This document shows, piece by piece, positions 34,565-46,400 of a DNA stretch of 60,814 bases. The stretch covers positions 1-60,814 of the forward strand of contig JAJDAK010000096.1 of the NCBI GenBank assembly GCA_029261895.1, given 5' to 3'. A program made the position numbers and the translations under genes. The DNA is from Deltaproteobacteria bacterium. GTDB lineage: Bacteria > Myxococcota_A > UBA9160 > SZUA-336. Numbering within the stretch: the first letter of the stretch is position 1; each line of letters opens with the position of its first letter. A model generated the notes under the pieces. That model saw only the letters and a program-made list of their open reading frames with translations. It was not told where the DNA came from and searched no databases.

Positions 34565-35874
34565 ATGCAGCGGCCTGCGATCCTCGGTGGCCCCCGCTCG
34601 GTACCTGACGCAAAGCCCGTCTGGCCGAAGATCGACGCTGCAACCTTGCAAGAAATCGAACGCGTTCTGACGACCGAACCGCTTTGCCCGGTAGGAAATA
34701 CGGGCATTCAAGGCGAGTTCGAGAACCGCTTCGCAGCATTTCACGGCCGAAACTTCGCACTCGCGACCAATGGTGGCACCGCTGCATTGATGCTGAGCGT
34801 CCACGGTTCTGGCGTTCAACCCGGGGACGAAGTCATTGTTTCACCGTTCACTTGGGGCGCATCGATCTCATGCGCATTGCAATGCGGTGGGATTCCGATC
34901 TTTGCAGACATCCAACGCAGTACGTTTGCGCTCGACCCTGATGCGGTTCGCGCGGTAATCAGCGAACGAACGCGTGCCATTGTGGTCGTTCACCTCTTTG
35001 GCGGCCCGGCGAACTTGAACGCGTTGCGCGGCATTGCCGACGAGCACGGGATCGCGCTGATTGAAGACTGCGCGCAAGCAGCGGGGGGTTGGTACGACGG
35101 CCAACGTCTCGGCACGATCGGAGACTTTGGCGCATTCAGCCTACAAGCAAGCAAAAATCTGACGGGAGGCGAGGGGGGCATTCTCATTTGCGACGATCGA
35201 GAAATGTTCGAACGCGCCATGAGTATGGGAACGCATCCCCAGCGTCTGTTCGCAGAACTCACGCTTCCCGAGTTCCAACAGCGCATCGACTCGTTGGCGT
35301 TTAACTATCGCATGCACACCACCAGCGCAGCGATCGCAAAAGGGCAACTCGACCATCTCGATCAGTGGACCGATATGCGCAATGACAACGCCGCTAAGCT
35401 CTACGACGCTGTAAAGAATTTCGATTTCCTCGAAATTCCAGAGATTCCAAATCAAACCAGCACGTCAAAGCACGCCTTCTACCACATGCCGTTCATCTAC
35501 CGGCCCGGCGTATTGCCAATAGACCGCGACCTTTTCTGTCGGGCGCTCAGTGCTGAAGGAATGACAGCGGAACCCTACGTCCGCATTCCCTTTCATTTGC
35601 GACCGCGCATTCAAAATCACGACTACTTTGGCCGTGGATATCCATGGTCACTCGCCGACTCACCCCCGCGCTATCAGCGCGGTGATTGTCCCGTGGCGGA
35701 AGAAATCTGCGAGGTCGAATTTCAGATTAAGGATCCATTGCATGAGGAGTGCAGCGATGTCGTAGCGGGAATGGTCGAAGCGTTTCGCAAAATAGAAAAC
35801 GCGGCCGAAGCAATTGCCGCGGCCGCGTCCGAAGTCGTAGAGTTCGATCTAGCTGAGCGAACGAAGGGCTGGGA

Positions 35875-35878
<4 letters not shown>
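34565..35878 (+). CDS. DegT/DnrJ/EryC1/StrS-family PLP aminotransferase
   Basis: 437 residues, start 4 bases after purU. Family marks: [92 protein letters not shown] with the PLP Lys, and [18 protein letters not shown]. Members make amino sugars for surface glycans or antibiotics. The C-terminal 60 residues ([16 protein letters not shown]...[12 protein letters not shown]) are longer than usual. The substrate cannot be read from sequence. Its stop overlaps that of the convergent groEL by 4 bases, leaving no room for a separate terminator. Confidence 0.85.
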
Positions 35879-37563
<1,685 letters not shown>

Positions 37564-37568
37564 GCGTA

Positions 37569-37862
37569 CTACTCCAATATCGCGAGAACATCGTCCTCGG
37601 AAAGAATCAGCACGTCATCGCCATCGAGCTTGGCTTCGGTGCCGCCATACTTACTAAAGAGGATCCGGTCCCCTTTTTGAATTTCCATCGCGATACGCTC
37701 ACCCTGTTTATCGCGGCGACCAGGTCCCACGGCGAGAACGTCGCCTTCCTGGGGCTTTTCCTTCGCGGAGTCAGGGATAATGATCCCGCCCGCGGTCTTT
37801 TCCTCTTCTTCATTTCGCTTCACAATCAGGCGGTTATGGAGCGGACGCAGCTTGCCGGACAT
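37569..37862 (-). CDS. groES: Co-chaperonin GroES
   Basis: 97 residues from the ATG at 37862, with AGGAGGG 8 bases before it. The GroES signature [19 protein letters not shown] is followed by the mobile loop [25 protein letters not shown] and [34 protein letters not shown]. It caps the GroEL ring and is in operon with it. Confidence 0.98.
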   Translation of the reverse strand: MSGKLRPLHNRLIVKRNEEEEKTAGGIIIPDSAKEKPQEGDVLAVGPGRRDKQGERIAMEIQKGDRILFSKYGGTEAKLDGDDVLILSEDDVLAILE

Positions 37863-37940
37863 CCAGAATTCCCTCCTTCTCACGGGTTGGAACCCGCGGG
37901 TTTGTCGACAGAACCGCCACGAGACCGCGGCGGAGGCAGC

Positions 37941-37968
37941 AGCGTAAAGACCTCGAGCCTGGTGTCAA
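37941..37968 (-). promoter_or_regulatory. Candidate sigma-70-type promoter of groES-groEL
   Basis: On the minus strand TTGACA (37963-37968), a 16-base spacer and TACGCT (37941-37946) fit a housekeeping -35/-10 pair about 78 bases before groES. The -35 is preceded by GC, which partly resembles heat-shock promoters, but the -10 does not. Confidence 0.4.
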
Positions 37969-38012
37969 GCGCGACGCTCGGATTCGACCCCCGCAGAACC
38001 GATGAGAGGGAG

Positions 38013-38858
38013 ATGAAACGGGCTCAAATCCTCGCCATCGGACTGATTCTGGGCTGCCTGGCGCCGATGCTCGTCAGAGCGGAGATGGAACTCTATCGAC
38101 CCAACCATCGGCCCGCTGCGGAACTGGTCGGCGTGGCAGAAGGCTTGCTCGCGCCCGAGGGCACCGCCATCGCAGATCCGCGGACCGGTGTCATCGTACT
38201 CAAAGGCAGTGAGGAGGCCATCCGGCAGGTCGTGAAGACGCTTCAAAGCCTGGATCTGCCGCTTCAGAACTACCGGGTCGATACGCTTTGGACCTCGCAG
38301 ACCGAGCTGAATCACCGTGGGCTCCATATCGACGGCTGGTTTGAGTCTGGCTCGGTTCGCGTCGGTCGGCTTGGCAATGGGGATACCGGCGGGCGGGTCG
38401 TATTTCGAACGCTGCGAACCGGCGGCAACGAGAACTTTCGCACTTCCCTCAGCGTCCTCGATGGCCACAGCGCTGAGATCTGGACCGGGAGCATCCTGCC
38501 CGTGCGCATCCGGACATTTCATGAGCCGAATACCAATCGACGCATTCACGAGACGCGCGGCATCGTGCCCATTCGCAAGGGCGTGCGCTTACGACCACGA
38601 AGTCTGCAGGACGGGTCGGTCGAGCTCGAGATCTGGCCGATCATCGAAGAGAACGCCGGCCACGTGATCGCCCGCACGGAGGCAGCCACACGTGTGACGG
38701 TGAGGCCGGGCGATGCGATCGTGATCGCCGCGGTTCATCAAGCACACGCCACCGATTGGATCGACGTATTCGCGAGCACCGGTGGCGGTACCAGTGAAAG
38801 CGAATCCGTGCTCGTGGTACGCGTTAGCCGGAAACCAGATTCCGACCCACAACCTTGA
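38013..38858 (+). CDS. Exported secretin-like (N-domain) protein
   Basis: 281 residues from the ATG at 38013, after GAGAGGG. A signal peptide (1-23) precedes a ring-building NolW/secretin N-domain-like fold: VAEGLLAPEGTAIADPRTGVIVLKGSEEAIRQVVKTLQSLD matches the N1/N2 pattern 'G.i..d...N.liv.g....i..i...l..LD'. The rest (GLHIDGWFESGSVRVGRL, HSAEIWTGSILPVRI) recalls the strand-rich start of a secretin core, but the protein ends too soon for a full gate. It may be a small secretin accessory or a periplasmic partner of the pilus genes 1.7 kb on. Its last 35 bases overlap the convergent acyl-CoA dehydrogenase. Confidence 0.6.
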   Translation: MKRAQILAIGLILGCLAPMLVRAEMELYRPNHRPAAELVGVAEGLLAPEGTAIADPRTGVIVLKGSEEAIRQVVKTLQSLDLPLQNYRVDTLWTSQTELNHRGLHIDGWFESGSVRVGRLGNGDTGGRVVFRTLRTGGNENFRTSLSVLDGHSAEIWTGSILPVRIRTFHEPNTNRRIHETRGIVPIRKGVRLRPRSLQDGSVELEIWPIIEENAGHVIARTEAATRVTVRPGDAIVIAAVHQAHATDWIDVFASTGGGTSESESVLVVRVSRKPDSDPQP

Positions 38859-40431
38859 GTTGCAAGACTGGCTTCACGCCTTCAAAAATCGGTAAGACCT
38901 GCGCATCAACGACATAGCGGCTAATCGGATACTCCTCCGCATAGCCCCAGCCGCCGTGCAGTAGTTGTCCGAGCTGCGTCACTTCTACGGCCATATCGCA
39001 GGCAAAAAGTTTCGCCTGCGCCGCGTAAGGCGCGGCAGCGCGTTCATCTTCGTCCATTGCCGCAGCCGCCGCGTAGGTGATCGCGCGCGCGCCAGCCAGC
39101 TGTACCGCCATGCGGCCCAAGGTGTACTGCGTCACGCCAAACTCGCTGATCGGTTTCGCAAATTGGACACGATCGACCACGTATTCGGCCGTCTTCTCCA
39201 ACGCGGCTTGCGCGACACCGCACGCACGCGCACCGGTTTGCAGGCGACCCGCGGCAAAGCCCCCCATCTGCAGGTAGAAACCTTTACCAACACCCCCCTC
39301 CTCACCGACGAGGTTTTCCTTGGGCACGAAATAGTTTTCAAAGTTGAGCGTGAAGGAGTGCATGCCGCGATACCCCGGCGTCGCGTCCGCTTTACCCACG
39401 AGTTTTCCGCCACCGGACTGCGTGGTTTCAAAACTATGACCGTCGAAACTTTCCTTCGGCACGATGAAAAGTGAAAGACCTTTCGCGGCTTTCGAAAGAT
39501 CCGGATCTGTACGACAGAGCACCGCTAGAATATTCGCGCGGCCCGCAAAGGTGCACCATGCCTTCGGGCCATTAATCACGTAGCCCTCAACGCCGTCGAC
39601 CGTCGCGACTTCGGCGCGACATTTCACACCCGCGACATCACTGCCGATATCGGGTTCGGTGACGCTGATCCCTACCATCAGTTCGCCGCTCGCGATCTTG
39701 GGCAACCAATGCTTCTTCTGCGCTTCGGTTCCGCCGGCCATCAACGCCTTCGCAAGAATCTCCGGCCGCGTAATCAGCGATCCCGCGGCTGCCAGTGATG
39801 CGCGCGAAAGTTCCTCGGTCGTGATCACCATGGCGACGTTTCCCATTTCGCTGCCGCCGTATTCTTCGGGAATCGACAGGCCAAAGTAACCGAGTTCGCT
39901 CATCTTGCTCAGAAACGCTTCCGGAACCAATTCGTCGCCGCGATGGATCTGCTCGGCTTTCGGTGCGATTTCTGTATCACCAAATTCTCGAACGGCATCG
40001 CGGGTGAGCTCGTAGATCTCTTCGAGTGGGGCGTCGTTGCGTCCGCGAGACTTCGCGATTTCCTGACCGATCGACCGAACGCGCTCTTCACGAAGCGCTT
40101 CGCGGATGAATTCCTGCACCTGGGCTCCCGGCGCGTCCGCATCACTGAGACCGTGTTCGCCGCCGTGATCCCGCACCAGCTGACTCCACGCCGAGGCCAC
40201 CTCGCCGGCAAAGACCGCTGCCTGCTCCTGATACAACGAGCCCGCATCCGCCGCATACACAGCGAGGTCGCGTGCGGCGTGCAACTTCGTGGCTAAATCG
40301 GCGAGCCGAGAGATGGAAACCTGCTGCTCGTCAATATCGCGTTGACGCGCGTGATCGATCGCTTTCGCCGCGATGCTCTTGAGCGCGTCGATTGTCTGTT
40401 CTGTGTCTTTAAGGGGGATGGGACTGATCAA
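38824..40431 (-). CDS. Acyl-CoA dehydrogenase family protein with long N-terminal extension
   Basis: 535 residues from a TTG at 40431, because GGAGG lies 7 bases before it; a TTG at 40452 is also open. Residues 1-140 form an Ala/Gln/Arg-rich helical extension unlike the usual enzyme. The acyl-CoA dehydrogenase core follows: LGYFGLSIPEEYGG, SLITRPEILAKALMAGGTEAQK, GISVTEPDIGSDVAG (FAD site), GPKAWCTFAGRAN, and the C-terminal helices with QFAKPISEF and LPIFEGVKPVLQ, where the Glu of FEG matches the MCAD catalytic Glu. Substrate length or branching is unknown. The gene is divergent from the pilus operon. Confidence 0.85.
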   Translation of the reverse strand: MISPIPLKDTEQTIDALKSIAAKAIDHARQRDIDEQQVSISRLADLATKLHAARDLAVYAADAGSLYQEQAAVFAGEVASAWSQLVRDHGGEHGLSDADAPGAQVQEFIREALREERVRSIGQEIAKSRGRNDAPLEEIYELTRDAVREFGDTEIAPKAEQIHRGDELVPEAFLSKMSELGYFGLSIPEEYGGSEMGNVAMVITTEELSRASLAAAGSLITRPEILAKALMAGGTEAQKKHWLPKIASGELMVGISVTEPDIGSDVAGVKCRAEVATVDGVEGYVINGPKAWCTFAGRANILAVLCRTDPDLSKAAKGLSLFIVPKESFDGHSFETTQSGGGKLVGKADATPGYRGMHSFTLNFENYFVPKENLVGEEGGVGKGFYLQMGGFAAGRLQTGARACGVAQAALEKTAEYVVDRVQFAKPISEFGVTQYTLGRMAVQLAGARAITYAAAAAMDEDERAAAPYAAQAKLFACDMAVEVTQLGQLLHGGWGYAEEYPISRYVVDAQVLPIFEGVKPVLQLKVVGRNLVSG

Positions 40432-40571
40432 AGCTAAACCTCCAGATATCAAGCGAGCCGCTGTTTGTGCACGAGAAAGATCTACCGTGCAACTTTTTCG
40501 TGCAACGCAATTCTTGCTGAACTTTCATACGCAAGATCACGCTCGGGCGCCCATTCTAGCGCGTAGAGCCC

Positions 40572-40587
40572 GGGCACGCGCCTTGCT
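40572..40587 (+). promoter_or_regulatory. Candidate sigma-54 (-24/-12) promoter of the pilus operon
   Basis: GGGCACGCGCCTTGCT matches the sigma-54 consensus TGGCACG-N4-TTGCW at every fixed base but the first T. The -12 GC is at 40585-40586, so transcripts would begin near 40598, only about 4 bases before the pilin ATG at 40602. Pilin genes are often PilR/sigma-54-controlled, but this spacing would give an almost leaderless mRNA. Confidence 0.45.
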
Positions 40588-40601
40588 CTTCTTAGGGCTC
40601 G

Positions 40602-41354
40602 ATGTTGAAGACCGAGCTCCATAGCCGCCAGGCAGGATTCACGCTGATCGAAATGATGATCGTGATCGGGATCGTCGGCATTCTTGCCGCGATGGCCGCG
40701 CCTGGGTTGGTACGGATGTCCGATCGCGAAGAGGCGCGCCAGAACGCACAGTTGGTCGGGAACATTCTTAAGAAGGCGCGTGGACTGGCGCTTGATAACG
40801 GCCGCACCACCATGGTGGTCTTCTTTCCGAATGGCATGGTGGGTTCGACGCCGACCGCATTTGCCTCCATCATCATTGATGAGAACCAAGACGACGTCTA
40901 CACCTTCGGACTCGATACCATTCTGAACTTCGATGCCGCCGGTGGGACGGGCCCCACGATCACTACCGTGACGGGCCTTCCATTGGATCAAACCAGCCCG
41001 CCCTCCGCGCCGCTGGCAACGCTCGGCGCCATAAACTTTCCACGCGAAGACAATAGTGCGATTGCAACCGGGCCAGCGGCCACCCTCGCGAATGTTCCAA
41101 ACAATAACGGTGGGGGAAATACCTTTCCGCTGATTCAGAACTCCCCATCCGTTCCCATCAACGCACGCGGCATACGCTTTGACGCACGCGGCATCCCCTC
41201 TGCAATCGACCCCGTCATACCACCGGCACCTGGCACGGGCGCCGGTGCGTTCTATATCACAGACAACAACAGCGCAATTTACACCGCGCTGCTTCTGCCA
41301 CTCGGTGGCGTACGTGTTCGCGCTTACGAACCCGCTGGCGGGACTTGGCAATGA
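40602..41354 (+). CDS. fimT: GspH/FimT-type minor pilin
   Basis: 250 residues. The prepilin signal is complete: QAG|FTLIEMMIVIGIVGILAAMAAP, with Gly before the cut and Glu at position +5, followed by LVRMSDREEARQNAQLVGNILKKARGLALDNGRTTMVVFF, the FimT/GspH pattern of helix then strand. The C-terminal half is Pro/Asn-rich with IDENQDDVYTF and VPINARGIRFDARGIPSAIDP. In FimT the C-terminus may bind DNA, but the Arg motif is not obvious here. It is the first gene of the minor-pilin operon, and its stop overlaps the pilV ATG. An in-frame TAG at 40593 fixes the start. Confidence 0.85.
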   Translation: MLKTELHSRQAGFTLIEMMIVIGIVGILAAMAAPGLVRMSDREEARQNAQLVGNILKKARGLALDNGRTTMVVFFPNGMVGSTPTAFASIIIDENQDDVYTFGLDTILNFDAAGGTGPTITTVTGLPLDQTSPPSAPLATLGAINFPREDNSAIATGPAATLANVPNNNGGGNTFPLIQNSPSVPINARGIRFDARGIPSAIDPVIPPAPGTGAGAFYITDNNSAIYTALLLPLGGVRVRAYEPAGGTWQ

Positions 41355-41800
41355 GGTATCCATTGAACTCAGCCCGTAAACAAGACGGTTTCACATTGCT
41401 CGAAGTCATGATCGCGATGATGATGCTGGGTTTTGGCCTCCTGACCATGGCCGCGGCGCAGACATCGGCAATGAAAATGAACTCGCAATCACAGTTTGTT
41501 TCTCAAGCCACGTACCTCGCGCAGGAACGACTCGACGAAATCATGATGCGGCCCACCAATGACCCGATATTCCAAGCCAGTGGACTGGTACCCGCATTGA
41601 CGGAGAACGATCTTCAAATTCCGGGTGCCGCCGTCGCCGACCCCGAGCTCGTTCGGTATGACCGCCGCGTCACAGTTTTCCTGAACCAACCTGCAAATTT
41701 TCAAATCACTATAGCGGTCGACGTCGACTGGAAGTCGGGCGCCGGCGGGGTCGGGGTGGCGGAAGTATTTCGCACGGTTCGCGTGCAGTCGGTGCGTTAG
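41351..41800 (+). CDS. pilV: PilV-type minor pilin
   Basis: 149 residues from the ATG at 41351, which overlaps the fimT stop (ATGA). The signal RKQDG|FTLLEVMIAMMMLGFGLLTMAAAQTSA and the next segment QFVSQATYLAQERLDEIMMRP are typical of PilV (type IV pilus modification). The cut follows the Gly and Glu+5 is present. It joins PilW and PilX in the priming complex at the pilus tip. The C-terminus is a short beta-rich domain with DYRRVTVFLN-like strands. Confidence 0.9.
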   Translation: MRYPLNSARKQDGFTLLEVMIAMMMLGFGLLTMAAAQTSAMKMNSQSQFVSQATYLAQERLDEIMMRPTNDPIFQASGLVPALTENDLQIPGAAVADPELVRYDRRVTVFLNQPANFQITIAVDVDWKSGAGGVGVAEVFRTVRVQSVR

Positions 41801-41808
41801 GAATTCTG

Positions 41809-42921
41809 ATGCGACTCATGAAGAAAGAATCAGGCTTTTCGTTGATCGAGATGATGGTCGCGGTGGGGATCCTCGGCATCTTCGCGGCTTCGATCACTGG
41901 CGTATTCGCCAGTCAAAAGCGTGTCTATGTCAGTGGCGAACGTTCCCTCGAAGTACAGGAAGAGGCTCGGACCATTGTCGATTTGATTGCAGCCGAAACA
42001 CGCATGGGCGGTTTCATGGTCCCCCAGATCGGTGGCATTTCCAGCGTCGATGGCGGTGTGGCGAACCCTGATCGCCTCTGCGTAAGCGATTTTGCGTTCG
42101 TGAACGACGAGACACTCGAACGCGCAAACACCAAATTCAAGGGCGCGCAAGCGAGTGCGTTCGTGGGCAATGTAATTACTGTGAATTCGACAGACATCGA
42201 TGCTGACACTCAGCTAAAAGACCCCAATGGACCAACAAGCACAAACGACTTCGTAGACAACCAGGTAACCCCTCCAGCCCAGAAGGGTGCCATCGTCATC
42301 GACACAGCCACGAATCAAACCTGGTGTGCGATGCTCAATACCTCGACAAACACTTCAGTGGCCATTTTAGCGGCTCATGCTCCACCCGCCGGATGGTTCA
42401 GTACTGCGGCCAACGTTGTTGTGGTTCCCGCCACGGTTTATGAGATCGTCAATAGCTGGCCAGCGGGTTGCATAGTTGGGATCACCTGCCGCTGTGAGTC
42501 ACTTCCAGGAACATCGAACTGTCTCACGCGAAACGGCACCTTGCTCGCGAGCACGATTGAAGATCTTCAGGTTCAGTACTGGGTCGACGATCAACTGATT
42601 GCCGCGGTACCGGGTGACCCACCCGAACCCGACGGCATCCTCAACGCTGCCGCTCCAACACCCGAGTTTCCCGTCGATAATCTCGACAATCCGGGCGCAC
42701 CTGGAGGAACTCGGGACAACAGCTTGATCCGACGCGTTCAGATTTCGGTCATCGGCGTTTCAGATCAAACCGACGTGGGCGGCACCAAGCGGTTCGTCAC
42801 GTCACCCCGGCCCGCCAATGCCAACCGCGTTGCCGGTGTTGCCGATGGCTTCAGGCGCAAGCGCTTCCAAATGAGTGTACTGCCGAAGAATTTGCTCCCT
42901 GAGCTCATTGACGACAACTAG
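41809..42921 (+). CDS. pilW: PilW-type minor pilin
   Basis: 370 residues. KKESG|FSLIEMMVAVGILGIFAASITGVFASQKR is the prepilin N-terminus with Glu+5. The globular part has VQEEARTIVDLIAAETRMGGFM, the PilW hallmark, then Asn/Thr-rich strands and a Cys set (CIVGITCRCESLPGTSNC). RRVQISVIG near the end repeats the usual PilW C-terminal strand. The ATG at 41809 follows AGGAATTCTG. It works with PilV, PilX and PilY1 in pilus assembly, with a Ca-dependent tip role in other bacteria. Confidence 0.9.
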   Translation: MRLMKKESGFSLIEMMVAVGILGIFAASITGVFASQKRVYVSGERSLEVQEEARTIVDLIAAETRMGGFMVPQIGGISSVDGGVANPDRLCVSDFAFVNDETLERANTKFKGAQASAFVGNVITVNSTDIDADTQLKDPNGPTSTNDFVDNQVTPPAQKGAIVIDTATNQTWCAMLNTSTNTSVAILAAHAPPAGWFSTAANVVVVPATVYEIVNSWPAGCIVGITCRCESLPGTSNCLTRNGTLLASTIEDLQVQYWVDDQLIAAVPGDPPEPDGILNAAAPTPEFPVDNLDNPGAPGGTRDNSLIRRVQISVIGVSDQTDVGGTKRFVTSPRPANANRVAGVADGFRRKRFQMSVLPKNLLPELIDDN

Positions 42922-42929
42922 GAAAACCA

Positions 42930-43463
42930 ATGTTACGACGCACGAACGACGAATCTGGTATTGCACTGCTGATCGCCATTGTTCTCTTGATGATGGTGAG
43001 CATGATCGGCGTTGCGGCGCTGCAGAGCTCGCAGGGTGAAAATGCGACCAGCGGTCGTTCTCGACGCAAGGTTGCAAACCTTCAAGCGGCAGAAGCCGGC
43101 CTGCGCATCGTTCACAACCAGTTGCTGACCTCCTTTAACGCGCACGACGACGATCCCAATAGAACCCCGATCGATGTTCAGTTACTGGACAACAATGGGA
43201 ACATCACAACGATCAAAACCCGTAACAGCTTCTCCGACGCTCCAGGAGACGAAACTGCGATCCCAATCGTTGACCAGACACTCAACACCACCAAGCCCTG
43301 TGCAGACGAGAACGGCGGGCAATCGGGTCTTACTTCCAAACAATACGGAAGCGCAGCTGGTGGATTCAACTGCAAAATTCTTCGTGCCCGAATCATTGCT
43401 GCAGACATATCGGACGTGAGTGGAGCGGGTGTCGAGGCACAGTTCCAGTACCGAATACCCTGA
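42930..43463 (+). CDS. pilX: PilX-type minor pilin
   Basis: 177 residues. DESG|IALLIAIVLLMMVSMIGVAALQSSQGE is the PilX_N segment. As in other PilX proteins the Glu at +5 is absent, which suits a tip position that needs no Glu+5 contact. RRKVANLQAAEAGLRIV follows as the typical helix. The C-terminal half contains two Cys and ends in EAQFQYRIP. Start and ribosome site (AGGAAAACC) are clear, 8 bases after pilW. Confidence 0.85.
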   Translation: MLRRTNDESGIALLIAIVLLMMVSMIGVAALQSSQGENATSGRSRRKVANLQAAEAGLRIVHNQLLTSFNAHDDDPNRTPIDVQLLDNNGNITTIKTRNSFSDAPGDETAIPIVDQTLNTTKPCADENGGQSGLTSKQYGSAAGGFNCKILRARIIAADISDVSGAGVEAQFQYRIP

Positions 43464-43482
43464 GAAAAGGAACCCCTGAATC

Positions 43483-46400
43483 ATGACTCAGCGCAAGCTT
43501 TCCATACTGATCTTGTTGATCGCGCTGTTCGCCTCGCCATTGACCGCGAGCGCACAGGGTGATCTGGGACTTCTCTCGACGTCGATCCCACCGAACGTAA
43601 TGATCCTCTTCGACAACTCGGGTTCGATGAATCACGTGCTCTGGGAAGAGAACTTCGACCCCAAGGTCTTCTACGATAACGGAGCTGCAGGCGGCTCTGG
43701 CGGCTGGGGTTGCACAAATAACTTGGGTTCGGTTCCCAGCATTTCCGGTTCGACAGGAGATTGTCCAGCTTCCGGTGACCCGGCCGGCACGTGTCCTAAC
43801 AATGAAGCTTCAGCCGTCAGTGGGATGTGGTGCCGGTATATTCCGGGCGGCTGTAGTGCATCTTATCCTGCTGGCTTCACCTGTGACGACTACTATGGGG
43901 GCGGCTGGTACTTGATCATGTTTCCGGACTATACGGCAGACAATCAATGGACTCGGTTCTCGGAAAACTATCTCTTCTATCTCTTTGAGAACTTATACGA
44001 CGGTACGCCGATGCCGATGATCCCTAACCAGACTCGGCTGGAGTCAGCGAAAGTTGTGATTACGAACGTTGTCAATAACGTGAACCCGGACCTCGTGGGT
44101 GGTGGGTATCAAGAGAACGTTCGATTCGGTGTTACGACGTTCGATACCAATACAAGTAATAACAACGGCGGTTATGTTCGCGTCCCCATTAACTCAAGCA
44201 ACAAAACGACGTTGCTCACGTACGTCACCGGAATCTCCGGTGTGACGTGGACACCGCTCTCCGAGACGTTGGTCGACATTGGTCGATACTTCGCCGGTTC
44301 CGATGGGCTCGGCGGCTACAGTGTCTACAATCGTTCTGATAACACAGGGTCGATCCCTTCCAGCCCAATCGATGAGTACTGCCGCAATAGTTTCGTTGTG
44401 GTGATGACAGACGGCGAACCAACGAAAGATCTAAACGACCACCACGGCGGCACTTTCATGAGCACGATCGGAAACGCCGACGGCGACACCAACGAATCAC
44501 CCGACCCAATAAGTGGCCGCACCGACGCGCCTCCTTACCAGTCCAATGGTACGGATTGGCTCGACGATGTTTCTTGGTACTTGAAGAACACGGATCTCGT
44601 GTCTGATTCGAACTTTCCTGACGCACCCGCGGTCGAGGAAGTGCAGGATGTTGTCACGTTTACGGTCGGCTTCGTGATCGACCATCCACTGCTCAAAGAT
44701 ACTGCCGACAACGCGACAGGAAAGTACTTCACCACCGGCCAGGCGGATCAGCTCGAAGCCAACCTAACGGCGGCGATTCAAGACATCCTGCAGCGAAACA
44801 CCTCGTTCTCCGCTGCCTCGGTTCCAACCAGCCGCAGCGCGTTCGACGATACGTTCTTCGGCGCAAGCTTCTTGCCAGATCCGGTCGATGCCTTCTGGGA
44901 AGGCCACGTGCGCGCGTACAAACTCGACAAGCATCTGAACATCCTGGGCAAGAACGGAACCAACGCGATCGATCCCGTAACTCATCGCTTTCTCGAACCC
45001 GCGAGCGACTTCTACTTCTGGGACGCATCAACAGAAATGATGGCGCAGATCGGTACGCGCAACCTCTACACAACCAAGAGCGGCGTAAAGACGCTGTTCG
45101 ACACAGTCAATATGACGGCTACCGATCTCGGCATCGTGGTGGGAGATTTGACGATCTACGATCCGAACGATCCTTTCGCAAGTACCGAAGCCGTCGCCGA
45201 TGCGATGGTGAACTATCTCCAAGGCGCCGACGCTTTCGACAAGGATAGCGATGGCCTCAAAACCGAAGACCGCGATCGCGTGCTGGGCGATGTGTTTCAT
45301 TCGAATCCCGTCTTGATTGGTGCACCCCCATCGCTCCTCGCACGTGAAGCCGGTTTCGGGCCCGCGACAACGAATGGAACGTTCCTGTATGAACACAAGG
45401 ATCGTCCGCGCAAACTCATCTTTGGTGCGAACGACGGTATGATTCACGCGCTGAACGCGGGCACATTCCACGCCGACGACCCCAACACACCCGGCCCTGA
45501 CAATGGTTACTACGACATTGGCGACGAGAACCCGGCGAACGGTGGCCAGGAGGCCTTTGGTTACGTCCCGGGGTTCCTGCTCGACAAACTCAAGAAGATT
45601 CCATTGAATCTTCCGCGGTCTGAGTACTATGTCGATGGCAACCCGATCGCTGCCGATGTCTGGTATCCCGATCCGCCGACGGATCCCAATAAGCTCGCGG
45701 CCGAGTGGAAGACCACCGTGATGATCGGGATGCGCGAAGGTGGTGCGGGATATGTCGCGCTCGACGTAACCGACCCAGATGATCCCAACTATCCGAAATT
45801 GCTTTTCGAGTACAGCGACACTGCGACGACACCCCTCGGTGATACCTGGTCAGAACCCATCATCACCCGCGTAAAGATCAAGACCACCGCATCGATCGGC
45901 GACCGCTGTGGCATCGCGGACGGCGACGGCAACTGCCGGGAGCAATGGGTTGCGATCTTCGGTGGTGGCTATCGCGACGACGGCGATCCGAATCTGGCGA
46001 GCTATGTCTCGGATCCAAACAGCGGCGCCTGGTCGAACAAGAGCAAGGGAATCTACATCGTGGCACTCGGCGGACCGAGACATGGCCAAATCCTCGACCG
46101 TGTCGACTACGGTGCCATCGCACAAGAAATCGACGGCGCGCGCACGGAACCGCGGATGACCTTCTCCATTCCCAGCACTCCGGCGGTCTTCGATCTTGAT
46201 TTCGACGGCTTCGCCGACATCATCTATGTGGGCGATCTCGGTGGCCAACTTTGGAAGTGGGACCTCAGCGAAATCGGCGACGAAGACTCCATCACTGGCT
46301 TGATAGAGAACTGGCCCGTGGATCTCTTCTTCACGCCGCGTGAGGATGCGAGCCTCGATCCAGGCATCAGCATCGGTGGCGTGAACAAGCACTACCACAG

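Noticed and set aside
37863..38012. CIRCE element before groES
   Set aside because: No TTAGCACTC-N9-GAGTGCTAA or close variant could be found in the gap.
40482..41363. 293-codon minus-strand open frame over the fimT gene, longer than fimT itself
   Set aside because: Cys/His/Arg-rich translation with no domain, while the plus strand has a perfect prepilin signal and sits in the pilus operon.
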